From NCBI RefSeq assembly GCF_051132615.1, contig NZ_CP152375.1, forward strand, positions 1,550,001-1,614,000: a stretch of DNA of 64,000 nt, in the 5' to 3' direction. A program made the translations under genes and the position numbers. This DNA is from G051132615 sp051132615. Its GTDB lineage: Bacteria; Pseudomonadota; Gammaproteobacteria; Burkholderiales; Neisseriaceae. Of the stretch, positions 9,025 through 17,689 are shown in pieces. The notes below the pieces were generated by a model. That model saw only the letters and a list, made by a program, of their open reading frames with translations. It was not told the origin of the DNA and ran no database searches. Position 1 is the first letter of the stretch. The number at the start of each line of letters is the position of its first letter.

Positions 9025-9770
9025 GTGTGAAGAAATATTTTGGCATATTCAGTATTTTATTTAGTGTTTTGGCTTTAAAAGCTTATGCCGCACCAGTTAA
9101 AGAGTATTTTTATGAAGAAGGTAAAATTTATCCCATTCATACTGGGGCAGGAATTGCGACCCAAATTGAGATCAGTCCTAAAGAAGAAGTAAAAGATTTT
9201 GGTACAGGTTTTTCAAGTGCTTGGGATTTAGCAAGACGAGAAAATGTGTTTTATCTAAAGCCAAGAGATTTAGACGCTGACACCAATATGTATATTAGAA
9301 CAAATAAACATGTATATTTATTTGATTTAAAAGTGATTTCTAAAGATTGGAAAAAATTGGAGCAAGCCAAATCTGCAGGGGTAAATTATCGTATTGTTTT
9401 TACTTATCCACCAGAGGCAATTGCTGTAGGAAAAACAGCAGAGGGCGCTCAACAAGGAAACTCATCAACTTCAGCATCAACTAGTATAACAGGTTTTACT
9501 GAATACAATATGAAATATGATTATTCTGCAGGAGAGTCTTCTGCATGGTTAAAACCAGTTAAAGTTTATGATGATAATTATTTTACCTATATTCATATGC
9601 CTAAATTGACCAGTAGTCCTGCTGTATATGGGCGTAAGAACAAAGGAAAAGGGTCCGAATATGTATTAAATACTACTGTGGAGGGTAACGTCATCATCGT
9701 GCATGGTACACACCCTTATTTAATACTCAGACATGGTGATAGTGTTGTTGGCTTACGGAGAAATAAATAA
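9021..9770 (+). CDS. virB9: T4SS outer-membrane complex protein VirB9
   Basis: A 249-residue periplasmic protein with signal peptide ending near 'AYAAPV'. Family features include 'FYLKPRD.DADTNMYIRTN.HVYLFDL', the middle beta domain 'YRIVFTYPPEA' and the C-terminal 'FTYIHMP......PAVYG......E.VLNTTVEGNVIIVHGTHPYLILRHGDSVVGLRR' that contacts VirB7 and VirB10. It overlaps virB8 by 4 bp and the first base of virB10. Together these proteins form the ring-shaped core in the outer membrane. Confidence 0.93.
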   Translation: MSVKKYFGIFSILFSVLALKAYAAPVKEYFYEEGKIYPIHTGAGIATQIEISPKEEVKDFGTGFSSAWDLARRENVFYLKPRDLDADTNMYIRTNKHVYLFDLKVISKDWKKLEQAKSAGVNYRIVFTYPPEAIAVGKTAEGAQQGNSSTSASTSITGFTEYNMKYDYSAGESSAWLKPVKVYDDNYFTYIHMPKLTSSPAVYGRKNKGKGSEYVLNTTVEGNVIIVHGTHPYLILRHGDSVVGLRRNK

Positions 9771-11086
9771 TGGCACAAAATGACGATAATCAAGATTTCC
9801 ATGGTTTTGGTAAGCCACCTTCTTTTGATGATGAACAAGAGTCAGAGGTTGGGCAAGATTTCGATGCAGAACCAGAGTTTATGCAAGAAAATGAGCAAGA
9901 TGATCCTGTATTAAGCGATTCTTTGCCCAGTTTGTCGCGAGGTGGTTCAAGTAACGTTAACAAGAAAGCACTTGCCTTTATTGGTGTTGTTGGGCTTTGT
10001 GTCTTGACGGGTATTTTCTTGATTTATAAAAATTTAACAGGTGGTGCAACTGAAGTAAAGGTAGAAAAAGAGGAAGAGCTTTTCATTCCAGATAAACCTA
10101 CAGGCATTGCCCCTCCTCCATTATTTAACCAAGCACAACAAGAACCTCTAGATGTACCTTTGGAGGACCCGTTGGATTTGAATATGGCATCAGAGCCAGT
10201 GCCTGCTAATAATAATTTATCCTTTGCTGAAAAACCACCTACCTTGGCAGAAAGAAGGGTAATGGGTAATAGTGGTTCTGTAGTTAGCAATAATCAGGGG
10301 GGAAATCAAAATTCAAGTAATGGGATGCTTGATAATTTATTACCAGGCGGTTTAGGCGCGAATAATACCTCAGGCAATCCAGAAGATATGGCTGCAGCCT
10401 ATTTGAGTGAAAAATATGGTATTGGTTCAGATGGAAATCCTATTCAAGCTGCTGGATCGACAAAACCTGATATCAGAAGAATGAACAATCGAGATACAGT
10501 GATGTTAAGAGGTACATATATTCGCTGTATTTTAGAAACCAAAATTGTTTCAACGTTAGCAGGTCCTACAGCATGCGTTGTAACCAATCCTATTTATTCT
10601 GCATCTGGTCGAAAACTATTGATTCCTCGTGGTTCAAAAGTATTAGGCACTTATGATTTAGATGCTTCTGGATTAAATGATCGTGTTGCCGTTGTATGGG
10701 ATAGAGTTATTACCCCTAATGGTTTAGACATTAACTTAGGTGGTATTGGTATAGATCAGCTTGGTAGTTCAGGACATCCAGGTAAATACAGAGCCTATTG
10801 GGGTCGGCGTTTAGGTGCGGCATTATTAGTGAGCTTAACAGCTGACGTGTTTAATTATGCTGGTATTAAATATGGTCCAACAGTCAAACGAACAATTGTA
10901 CAAGATGGTTCCATTATTACAGAAGAACAACCATTTGAAAGTAAGGCTGCCGATGTTATTTCGCAAATGCCTGAACAAATGTTGGCCAGAACACTGAATA
11001 AACCAGCTACAGTAACCGTTAATCAAGGCGCTTTAATCAATATTTATGCAAGCAAAGACATAGATTTTGCTACAGTATTGGATTAA
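9770..11086 (+). CDS. virB10: T4SS core scaffold protein VirB10
   Basis: A 438-residue scaffold that spans both membranes. The acidic cytoplasmic N-terminus (1-65) is followed by a transmembrane helix ('ALAFIGVVGLCVLTGIFLIY'), a Pro/Asn-rich periplasmic stalk (75-215) and the TrbI-like beta-barrel domain (about 235-438). The latter shows 'MLRGTYIRCILETKIVSTLAG', 'RKLLIPRGSKVLGTYD' and 'VAVVWDRVITPNG', ending in 'VTVNQGALINIYASKDIDF'. The channel-forming antenna region lies around 340-375. TAATG overlap with virB9. Confidence 0.94.
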   Translation: MAQNDDNQDFHGFGKPPSFDDEQESEVGQDFDAEPEFMQENEQDDPVLSDSLPSLSRGGSSNVNKKALAFIGVVGLCVLTGIFLIYKNLTGGATEVKVEKEEELFIPDKPTGIAPPPLFNQAQQEPLDVPLEDPLDLNMASEPVPANNNLSFAEKPPTLAERRVMGNSGSVVSNNQGGNQNSSNGMLDNLLPGGLGANNTSGNPEDMAAAYLSEKYGIGSDGNPIQAAGSTKPDIRRMNNRDTVMLRGTYIRCILETKIVSTLAGPTACVVTNPIYSASGRKLLIPRGSKVLGTYDLDASGLNDRVAVVWDRVITPNGLDINLGGIGIDQLGSSGHPGKYRAYWGRRLGAALLVSLTADVFNYAGIKYGPTVKRTIVQDGSIITEEQPFESKAADVISQMPEQMLARTLNKPATVTVNQGALINIYASKDIDFATVLD

Positions 11087-11089
11087 ATC

Positions 11090-12127
11090 ATGGCTTTAGA
11101 TGAACCAATTGCAAATATTTCAACTGATTTTTTAGAGTATCAATATCAGGTTTTAGGTATTGCCGATTATCTAAAAAATCCAGAAGTAACTGAAATTTGC
11201 GTCAATAAGCCAGGGGAGCTTTATTTAGAAACAGTTCGCGGCTGGGAGCGGGTGGAAGTGCCAGAACTGACCTTTGATCGAGCACGTCAGTTTTGTACCA
11301 CCGTTGTGAATGAGAGTAATACAGGACAGCGTATCACAGACGTTGATCCCGTTGTTTCGCTCACCTTCCCAACGGGGCAACGTGCACAGTTTGTTATTCC
11401 TCCTGCATGTGAGGCAGGGATGGTTTCTATTACCATTCGTTTGCCATCAAAATACAATAAATCCTTAGAACAATATGACGCAGATGGTTTTTTTGCCCAG
11501 ATTGTCGAAACAAAAGGTGTATTAAGTGAGCATGATCAGGAGTTAATAGAATTAAAAAACAGTAGAAACTATGCTGAATTTTTCAAAAAGGCCGTTTCTT
11601 ATAAGAAAAATATTGTTGTTTCTGGTGCCACAGGTAGTGGAAAAACAACTTTTATGAAATCTTTAGTCAATCATATTCCGATGAAAGAAAGGCTTGTGAC
11701 TATTGAAGATGCACGCGAATTATTTTTATCTCAAGAAAATGTCGTGCATTTGTTGTACTCAAAAGGTGGGCAAGGGCAAGCCAATGTAACAGCCAAAAGC
11801 TGTATGGAAGCATGTTTACGGATGAAACCAGACAGAATCATTTTGGCTGAGTTGCGAGGGGACGAGTCTTTTTATTTTATCCGTAACTGTGCTTCTGGTC
11901 ATCCAGGCTCAATTACCAGTTGTCATGCTGGTAGCACGGATCAGACTTGGGATCAATTGGCTTTAATGGTTAAAGCTTCACCAGAAGGTTCAGGTTTAGA
12001 GTTTAATGTAATTAAAAGATTATTAATGTTAACCATCGATGTGGTTGTGCATATTGCTGCCCATTCAGGCCAACGTTTTATTACGGGAATAGACTTTGAC
12101 CCACAAAAACGCTTTGAGTTGGTTTAA
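11090..12127 (+). CDS. virB11: T4SS traffic ATPase VirB11
   Basis: A 345-residue hexameric ATPase at the inner face of the membrane that energises substrate transport and pilus assembly. Walker A is GATGSGKTT (about residues 179-187). Asp box 'TIEDARELFL', Walker B region 'MKPDRIILAELRGDE' and His box 'GHPGSITSCHAGS' all follow in order. Three bases separate it from virB10. The length fits the family. Confidence 0.95.
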   Translation: MALDEPIANISTDFLEYQYQVLGIADYLKNPEVTEICVNKPGELYLETVRGWERVEVPELTFDRARQFCTTVVNESNTGQRITDVDPVVSLTFPTGQRAQFVIPPACEAGMVSITIRLPSKYNKSLEQYDADGFFAQIVETKGVLSEHDQELIELKNSRNYAEFFKKAVSYKKNIVVSGATGSGKTTFMKSLVNHIPMKERLVTIEDARELFLSQENVVHLLYSKGGQGQANVTAKSCMEACLRMKPDRIILAELRGDESFYFIRNCASGHPGSITSCHAGSTDQTWDQLALMVKASPEGSGLEFNVIKRLLMLTIDVVVHIAAHSGQRFITGIDFDPQKRFELV

Positions 12128-12154
12128 AAAATAAACATATATTGAGGAGGTGTC

Positions 12155-12883
12155 ATGCAAAAAAAATTATTGGTCAAATTAATCTTATTATTACCTACAC
12201 TTGTAATTAGTGAGGCTTATGCCGATCGTCCAGGATCTTATATGGATAATAATAGTGGCTGTCGTCTAGTTTTATGTTTGGTTAATCCAGGTGAAGGAAT
12301 GAAATCTTCTGACTGTAAAAAAGATGTCAGAGAAATGTATAAACAGTTAGCCAGTAAACGCCCTTTTGTACCAAGCTGCAAAGAAGCAGAAGCAGAGGGG
12401 ACAGGCTATAAATTAAGAAAAGACCATTATCAAATTTGCCCAAATGGTATGAAAGACACCCGTACAATGGGTAAAATTGAGTACTTAATGAAAAATGGCA
12501 TACCATTAAATGAAAAAAATGTGCTAGCAAGCCGTTACAACCCTGCTCCGGGATCAGGTGGATATGTAGTTGCAGATGGTAATCGTCCTATACTCATGAA
12601 CACCTCTAATCAACCACCATATACTGCTTTAGCATGCGTGCCGAAGAGTGAAACACCTGTAATTTCAAGATTCTGTTTGGAAAAAGAGATCAGAGGTGAG
12701 TGTACCCAGTGGGTTAAAGTACATCGATTTAACAATATTACTTGGTTACCGTATCGTAAAAGCCCAGCTGTTGTTGATTCTTACGTGAACCATAAGCTAT
12801 CACTCAGATCGCGGTTATATGGTGAAGAGGTGTGTAATGATGATACAAACCGAATTTATCAAACAAATAGAGCGTGTGAATAA
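12155..12883 (+). CDS. TrbM/KikA/MpfK-family secreted protein in the T4SS operon
   Basis: A 242-residue protein with a signal peptide cleaved near 'AYADRP'. The N-terminal part has the TrbM/KikA cysteine pattern: 'CRLVLCLVNPGEGMKSSDCKKDVREMYKQL...FVPSC'. TrbM-type proteins accompany conjugation and other T4SS machines and are exported; their exact role is poorly known. The C-terminal half adds further cysteines ('CVPKSE', 'FCLEKEIRGECTQW', 'VCNDD', 'RACE'), suggesting disulfides. Two more proteins of this type occur in the window, at 22765 and 55009. A GAGGAGG ribosome site precedes the ATG. Confidence 0.75.
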   Translation: MQKKLLVKLILLLPTLVISEAYADRPGSYMDNNSGCRLVLCLVNPGEGMKSSDCKKDVREMYKQLASKRPFVPSCKEAEAEGTGYKLRKDHYQICPNGMKDTRTMGKIEYLMKNGIPLNEKNVLASRYNPAPGSGGYVVADGNRPILMNTSNQPPYTALACVPKSETPVISRFCLEKEIRGECTQWVKVHRFNNITWLPYRKSPAVVDSYVNHKLSLRSRLYGEEVCNDDTNRIYQTNRACE

Positions 12884-12896
12884 TAAGTGAAACAAA

Positions 12897-13649
12897 ATGC
12901 TTGATTGCCCTAATTTAGCCGTTCCTGCGGAAATTATGCAACATGTTGTTTATGTTGAATCCAGCCACAACCCTTTTGCGATAGGGGTTGTGGGTGGTCG
13001 TCTTGTGCGTCAGCCCAGAAACTTGCAAGAAGCAATAGCAACCGCCGAGATGTTACGCCAAAAAGGCTATAACTATTCTGTTGGCTTGGCTCAGGTGAAT
13101 CAAAGCAATTTTAAACGGTATCAGATCAATTCTCATAGTCAGGCTTTTGATCGTTGTCGCAATTTACAAGCAGGTGCCAAAATTTTACGAGAATGTTACG
13201 AACGTTCTGGTAAAGATTGGGGAAAAGCGTTTAGTTGTTATTATTCTGGTAATTTTGTGACAGGTTTTAAACATGGTTATGTACAAAAAATACTGGCATC
13301 ATTAAAAAGAGCTCAGCAACAAACGCAGTCAGTACCTGTGCAGTTAAATAATAGAGCTGTAGCCACCCCCAATAAAGCAACAGCAAATAATAAAGTGGTT
13401 AATACTAGGCAAATCAATACACCAACTGTTCAGCCGACTCAAGCAGTAAGTGGCGTCAGGTTACCGCCAACAAATGGCAAAAGTAACAGTACTGATTGGT
13501 TTGGGATACCAACACCTGCCACCGTATTATCACAGAATAACGGTTTAGAGAATAAAGCACCAGCACCAAAGGGCGGGATGGCAACTTCAACTGAACCGAG
13601 TGTGAAGAAACAACAACCTTCTCAAGGTGACTCAGCTTTTGTTTTTTAA
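12897..13649 (+). CDS. virB1: VirB1-like lytic transglycosylase
   Basis: A 250-residue protein whose first 130 residues are a lysozyme-like transglycosylase domain: catalytic Glu in 'VYVESSHNPFAIGVVGG', then 'SVGLAQVNQSNFKRY' and 'CRNLQAGAKIL..CYERSGKDW..AFSCYYSGN'. It opens peptidoglycan for passage of the T4SS. The remaining part is a long Gln/Thr/Asn/Pro-rich tail without recognisable fold. No classical signal peptide is visible from the chosen ATG, and no better upstream start was found. Confidence 0.88.
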   Translation: MLDCPNLAVPAEIMQHVVYVESSHNPFAIGVVGGRLVRQPRNLQEAIATAEMLRQKGYNYSVGLAQVNQSNFKRYQINSHSQAFDRCRNLQAGAKILRECYERSGKDWGKAFSCYYSGNFVTGFKHGYVQKILASLKRAQQQTQSVPVQLNNRAVATPNKATANNKVVNTRQINTPTVQPTQAVSGVRLPPTNGKSNSTDWFGIPTPATVLSQNNGLENKAPAPKGGMATSTEPSVKKQQPSQGDSAFVF

Positions 13650-13740
13650 ATTTTTACTATCTGCATAATATTATGTAGAATAAATATAGCAGTAACTTTG
13701 TTTTATTTTAAATTTTAATTATTTTAAGGATGAAGGAAAA

Positions 13741-14073
13741 ATGAAAAAAACTCACATGATCCAAGATAGATTAATGAACACATTACCCTATTTTGTAATG
13801 TTGGCAGTAATGGCCGTATTTTTTGTGGTATCACCAGAAATGGCATATGCACAAGGCGGTGGCGGAGCACAAAACGAAGTACAAGGCTTCTTCCAAAACA
13901 TTGAAGGCTTGCTCAGTATTGCCTCTATTTCTGTAGTTACTATTGCCTTTATTTGGGTTGGATATAAATTGGCATTTGGTGGTAGTCGTTTTATTGACGT
14001 GGCGCCAGTACTATTTGGTGCTTTATTAGTAGGCGGTGCGCTTGAGTTTGCCAAAATGATTGTAGGTAGTTAA
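13741..14073 (+). CDS. virB2: Major T4SS pilin VirB2
   Basis: A 110-residue pilin precursor. A long signal peptide ends near 'MAYAQ', then a glycine-rich start and two hydrophobic helices ('LSIASISVVTIAFIWVGYKLAF' and 'VAPVLFGALLVGGALEFAKMIV') separated by a short basic loop, which is the standard VirB2 layout. A good AAGGA site lies upstream and it is directly followed by virB3. Confidence 0.88.
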   Translation: MKKTHMIQDRLMNTLPYFVMLAVMAVFFVVSPEMAYAQGGGGAQNEVQGFFQNIEGLLSIASISVVTIAFIWVGYKLAFGGSRFIDVAPVLFGALLVGGALEFAKMIVGS

Positions 14074-14105
14074 ACAAAATATAATCCATAGATTTGGTTA
14101 TTAAT

Positions 14106-14408
14106 ATGCGAAAAAATGTTTTGTTTCGAGGATGTACACGGCCCGCTATGTTTATGGGCGTGCCGTATACACCCTTTTTTATCGGTGCCGGAACCTGTAT
14201 GATGCTTGCGGCATATGTCAGTATCTTTTTGCTGTTTTTGTTGCCAATTGTCATTTTAATACTCCGTGCAATTGCCAAACAAGATGAAATGATTTTTCGA
14301 CTAGTTGGCTTAAAGTGGCAGTTTTGGTTTAAAACCAAAAATAGAGAACTACGCAAAGGTATGTGGGTCTTTTCGCCAAACCTTTGTCGTAAAGATAATA
14401 AAAAATAA
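14106..14408 (+). CDS. virB3: T4SS inner-membrane protein VirB3
   Basis: A small membrane protein of about 100 residues. It shows the family opening 'LFRGCTRPAMFMGVPYTPFFI' followed by two adjacent transmembrane helices and a basic cytoplasmic end. VirB3 works with VirB4 in pilus assembly. The ATG at 14106 is preferred over an in-frame TTG 12 bases upstream because the family N-terminus starts there. Confidence 0.88.
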   Translation: MRKNVLFRGCTRPAMFMGVPYTPFFIGAGTCMMLAAYVSIFLLFLLPIVILILRAIAKQDEMIFRLVGLKWQFWFKTKNRELRKGMWVFSPNLCRKDNKK

Positions 14409-14494
14409 TGGCTGATGATCCTATGTCAGGCATAGATTAATTTATATAAAAAGAAAAGCAGAAGAATAAACTGTAATTAAACTGAGATGGATAA

Positions 14495-16933
14495 ATGATT
14501 ACACCAGACACCAGTATTAGTGAATTTATAACCCTAAGTACCCATGTTAGCCCCCATGTGATTAAAACAGTTGGGGGGGACTATATGATCACCTGGAATT
14601 TAGGTGGACTGCCATTTGTGGGGCGTGAAGACTGGGAACTAGAACACAAACACAATACCTTCAATCGGTTATTGCAAACCCTACGTGCGCCAGATTATAC
14701 CAATGTCGCTTTTTGGGTGCATGATGTGCGTCGTCGCCGTAAAATCCAATTACCCTCAAAATTTCAAGAAACATTTAATCAAGAATTGAATGATGACTAT
14801 TTTCACTTATTGTCATCACAAAACATCATGCAAAACGAATTATACCTTACCATGATTTATCGACCAGTTGTCAGTGGTAAACGTTTTGCAGAAAAATCAT
14901 CAAATATAGACATTCTTAAAGAACAGCAAGAATCGGCAATCAGCCAAATTACAGATTTAGCCAGTAACGTTGAAGCCGTACTACATGATTATTCACCATA
15001 CCGTATGGGTATGTATGAAGCATCTAATGGCATTGTTTTTTCAGAAACATTAGAATTTTTCAGTTACCTAATTAATCGAGCAGATGAACCTGTTCCCGTA
15101 TTAAAAGCCCCTGTTTATGAATACCTAGCAACCAGTCGTCATATGTTTGGTACCAAAACAGGCGACTATGTGATTCGTACCAGTAATGGTGCCGACCATT
15201 ATGGTGCCATGTTAAACATAAAAGAATATCCAGATGCTACGTTCCCAGGGATTTTAAACGGGTTGAAGTATCTGAATTTTGAATATGTCATCACCCATAG
15301 TTTTTCACCTATTGGCAAACAAGATGCGATCCGTACCCTTGATCGAACAAAAAACATGATGGTTTCCTCAGGGGATAAATCCTATACCCAAATTGGCGAA
15401 CTTGATGTGGCGATGGATCAAGTATCATCAGGTAACTTCGTATTGGGTTCTTACCACTTAACCATGGCTATTTATGGCAATACCCATGCCGAATTAATGG
15501 CCAATTTACCTTTAGCTCGAGCAGAATTATCCAACTCAGGCTTTGTTTCTGCCAAAGAAGATATTGCCATTGCCGCCAGTTTTTATGCACAATTGCCAGG
15601 CAACTGGAAATACCGTACCCGTATGGCCAATGTCAGCTCATTAAATTTCTTAGGGTTAAGCCCCTTACATAATTTTTCTGGTGGTAAACGCAAATACAAC
15701 CCATGGGGCGATGCCATTACCGTATTGCAAACCTTAAATGGTCAGCCGTACTATTTTAATTTCCATGCAACCCATCCTGGTGAAAACTCCCTTGGCGAAA
15801 AAGCCATTGGCAATACCATGGTCATTGGTAAATCAGGTACAGGTAAAACCGCTTTAATTAACTTTTTATTGTCACAAGTTCAAAAATACGATCCAAAACC
15901 AACCATTTTCTTTTTCGATAAAGACCGTGGTGCAGAAATATTTGTTCGAGCTTGTGGTGGGCGTTATATGGCCTTAGACAACGGTATGCCAACAGGCTTT
16001 AACCCCTTGCAATGCGAAAATACCCAAGCGAATGTACAATTTTTAAGTGATTTAATTAAATTGCTGGGGGCTAAAAAAGAATACAGCCCAAGTGAAGAAG
16101 AAGATATTTTACGCGCCGTTCGCGCCATGCTTGATACCCCAGTCCATTTGCGCCGTTTAAGTAACTTACGCACCAGTTTGCCCAATCAAGGGGACGACAG
16201 CCTTTATGCCAGATTACGTAAATGGACAGGTGATGGTGCCTTGGCATGGGTGTTCGATAACCCCGAAGACAAAATTAATTTTGAAGGTGCCAATATCATT
16301 GGTTTTGATTACACCGATATCATTGACAACGATCAAGTGCGTACCCCAGTGATTAACTATTTGATTCATCGCCTAGAAGAACTCATTGATGGTCGCCCCT
16401 TAATTTACGTGATGGATGAGTTTTGGAAAATTTTAGATGGCGAAGGTGGCTTAAAAGATTTTGCCAAAAACAAACAAAAAACCATTCGTAAACAAAATGG
16501 GTTAGGCATATTTGCAACACAAAGCCCAGAAGACGCATTAAAGAGCGATATCTCTGCAGCCCTTATAGAACAAACCGCTACGCTGGTTTTGTTGCCAAAC
16601 CCCAATGCAGACCGAAAAGATTATGTTGACGGATTAAAACTAACTCAGGCAGAATACGAAGTAGTAACCAATTTAGATGAAAGAAGTCGTTGCTTTTTGG
16701 TGAAACAAGGACATTTTAGTGCAGTGTGTCAATTAAATTTAAGAGGGCTAAATGATGGCTTGGCCGTTATTTCCGCCAGTACCGATAACATTGAAATACT
16801 GCATGAAATTTTAGCAAAATACCCAGAGGATGTGCACCCAGATACATGGTTGCCCGAATTCCAAGCCAACCGTAAAGGCATGGGTAAAAATGCTCCGCCA
16901 ACAGCGCTGGGGCAAGAAGGTTTAGCCAATTAA
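14495..16933 (+). CDS. virB4: T4SS ATPase VirB4
   Basis: An 812-residue CagE/TrbE/VirB4-family ATPase, the usual length. Walker A is GKSGTGKTA (about residue 448) and Walker B is 'LIYVMDEFWKIL' (about 637), followed by 'IFATQSPEDAL' and a C-terminal helical part. It sits at the base of the inner-membrane complex and drives pilus biogenesis and transport with VirB11. An 86-bp gap separates it from virB3. No frameshift or key residue loss is seen. Confidence 0.96.
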   Translation: MITPDTSISEFITLSTHVSPHVIKTVGGDYMITWNLGGLPFVGREDWELEHKHNTFNRLLQTLRAPDYTNVAFWVHDVRRRRKIQLPSKFQETFNQELNDDYFHLLSSQNIMQNELYLTMIYRPVVSGKRFAEKSSNIDILKEQQESAISQITDLASNVEAVLHDYSPYRMGMYEASNGIVFSETLEFFSYLINRADEPVPVLKAPVYEYLATSRHMFGTKTGDYVIRTSNGADHYGAMLNIKEYPDATFPGILNGLKYLNFEYVITHSFSPIGKQDAIRTLDRTKNMMVSSGDKSYTQIGELDVAMDQVSSGNFVLGSYHLTMAIYGNTHAELMANLPLARAELSNSGFVSAKEDIAIAASFYAQLPGNWKYRTRMANVSSLNFLGLSPLHNFSGGKRKYNPWGDAITVLQTLNGQPYYFNFHATHPGENSLGEKAIGNTMVIGKSGTGKTALINFLLSQVQKYDPKPTIFFFDKDRGAEIFVRACGGRYMALDNGMPTGFNPLQCENTQANVQFLSDLIKLLGAKKEYSPSEEEDILRAVRAMLDTPVHLRRLSNLRTSLPNQGDDSLYARLRKWTGDGALAWVFDNPEDKINFEGANIIGFDYTDIIDNDQVRTPVINYLIHRLEELIDGRPLIYVMDEFWKILDGEGGLKDFAKNKQKTIRKQNGLGIFATQSPEDALKSDISAALIEQTATLVLLPNPNADRKDYVDGLKLTQAEYEVVTNLDERSRCFLVKQGHFSAVCQLNLRGLNDGLAVISASTDNIEILHEILAKYPEDVHPDTWLPEFQANRKGMGKNAPPTALGQEGLAN

Positions 16934-16988
16934 GTAGATAAAGCAGTCATATTATTTTGATGAATTAAAAGATTAAAGAGGTATCGTT

Positions 16989-17678
16989 ATGAAAAAAATG
17001 CAAAAAAATTTCTTAGCTACAGTCATTATTGGTAGCTTTTTGGCTGGGCCCGTTCATGCATCAGGTGTACCAGTTGTTGATGGAGTACATATTTCTGAAA
17101 CAGTGATTAATGCAATTAAACAAGGCATGCAATGGGCTAAAGAAGCAGAACAGTGGAAAAGTTATGTTGATGCCTTAAAATCACAAAATTATGGTGCATT
17201 ATTACAACCATTAATGGTTACAGCTGGTGCGCTCCTTGGTGCAGAAGCAGGCACAGATGATGCTTCCGCTAAAAAATTCTTAGGTGAGGACGATAATAGC
17301 TGTGGCTTACCCAATGGTGGCGATTATTATAAAACCTGTGTTAAAGAGCGCAATATCAGAGCAGAACGTTTAACTGAAATGGAAAAGTTATTAAAGAGCT
17401 TTGATAAACGTCAAGAAGAATTAACAGCCTTGACCAAAAAGTGGAGCGCTAAGATGGAACCAGGCGAAATGCAAAGCCTGCAATTTAAAATAAGCTCGTT
17501 ACAAGCACAAATCCAAAATGATATGGCACGGATGCAATTAAGCATGGCCATGTACAAACAACGTGAAGAGTTAATGAGCCAAAAACGTGCTGATGCAGGA
17601 TTTAAAGCGATCTATGGCAATGGTGATGGTAAACCCGTTGACATGGATAAAGCGCTTAGTGCGCTTAACTGGGATTAA
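16989..17678 (+). CDS. virB5: VirB5-like minor pilin
   Basis: A 229-residue exported helical protein. The signal peptide ends near 'VHASG'. The mature part is almost all helix with a coiled-coil-like stretch (about 125-195, 'RLTEMEKLLKSFDKRQEELTALTKKW'), as expected for the pilus-tip protein VirB5. It contains one Cys pair (about residues 101 and 113). Identification rests on size, signal peptide, helix content and position between virB4 and virB6. Confidence 0.78.
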   Translation: MKKMQKNFLATVIIGSFLAGPVHASGVPVVDGVHISETVINAIKQGMQWAKEAEQWKSYVDALKSQNYGALLQPLMVTAGALLGAEAGTDDASAKKFLGEDDNSCGLPNGGDYYKTCVKERNIRAERLTEMEKLLKSFDKRQEELTALTKKWSAKMEPGEMQSLQFKISSLQAQIQNDMARMQLSMAMYKQREELMSQKRADAGFKAIYGNGDGKPVDMDKALSALNWD

Positions 17679-17689
17679 AAGGTCAATCT

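Noticed and set aside
14495..16933. Different base composition of virB4 suggesting a separate origin
   Set aside because: virB4 seems to use more GCC and ACC codons, but comparison of short samples with virB6 showed no clear difference, so the claim is not supported.
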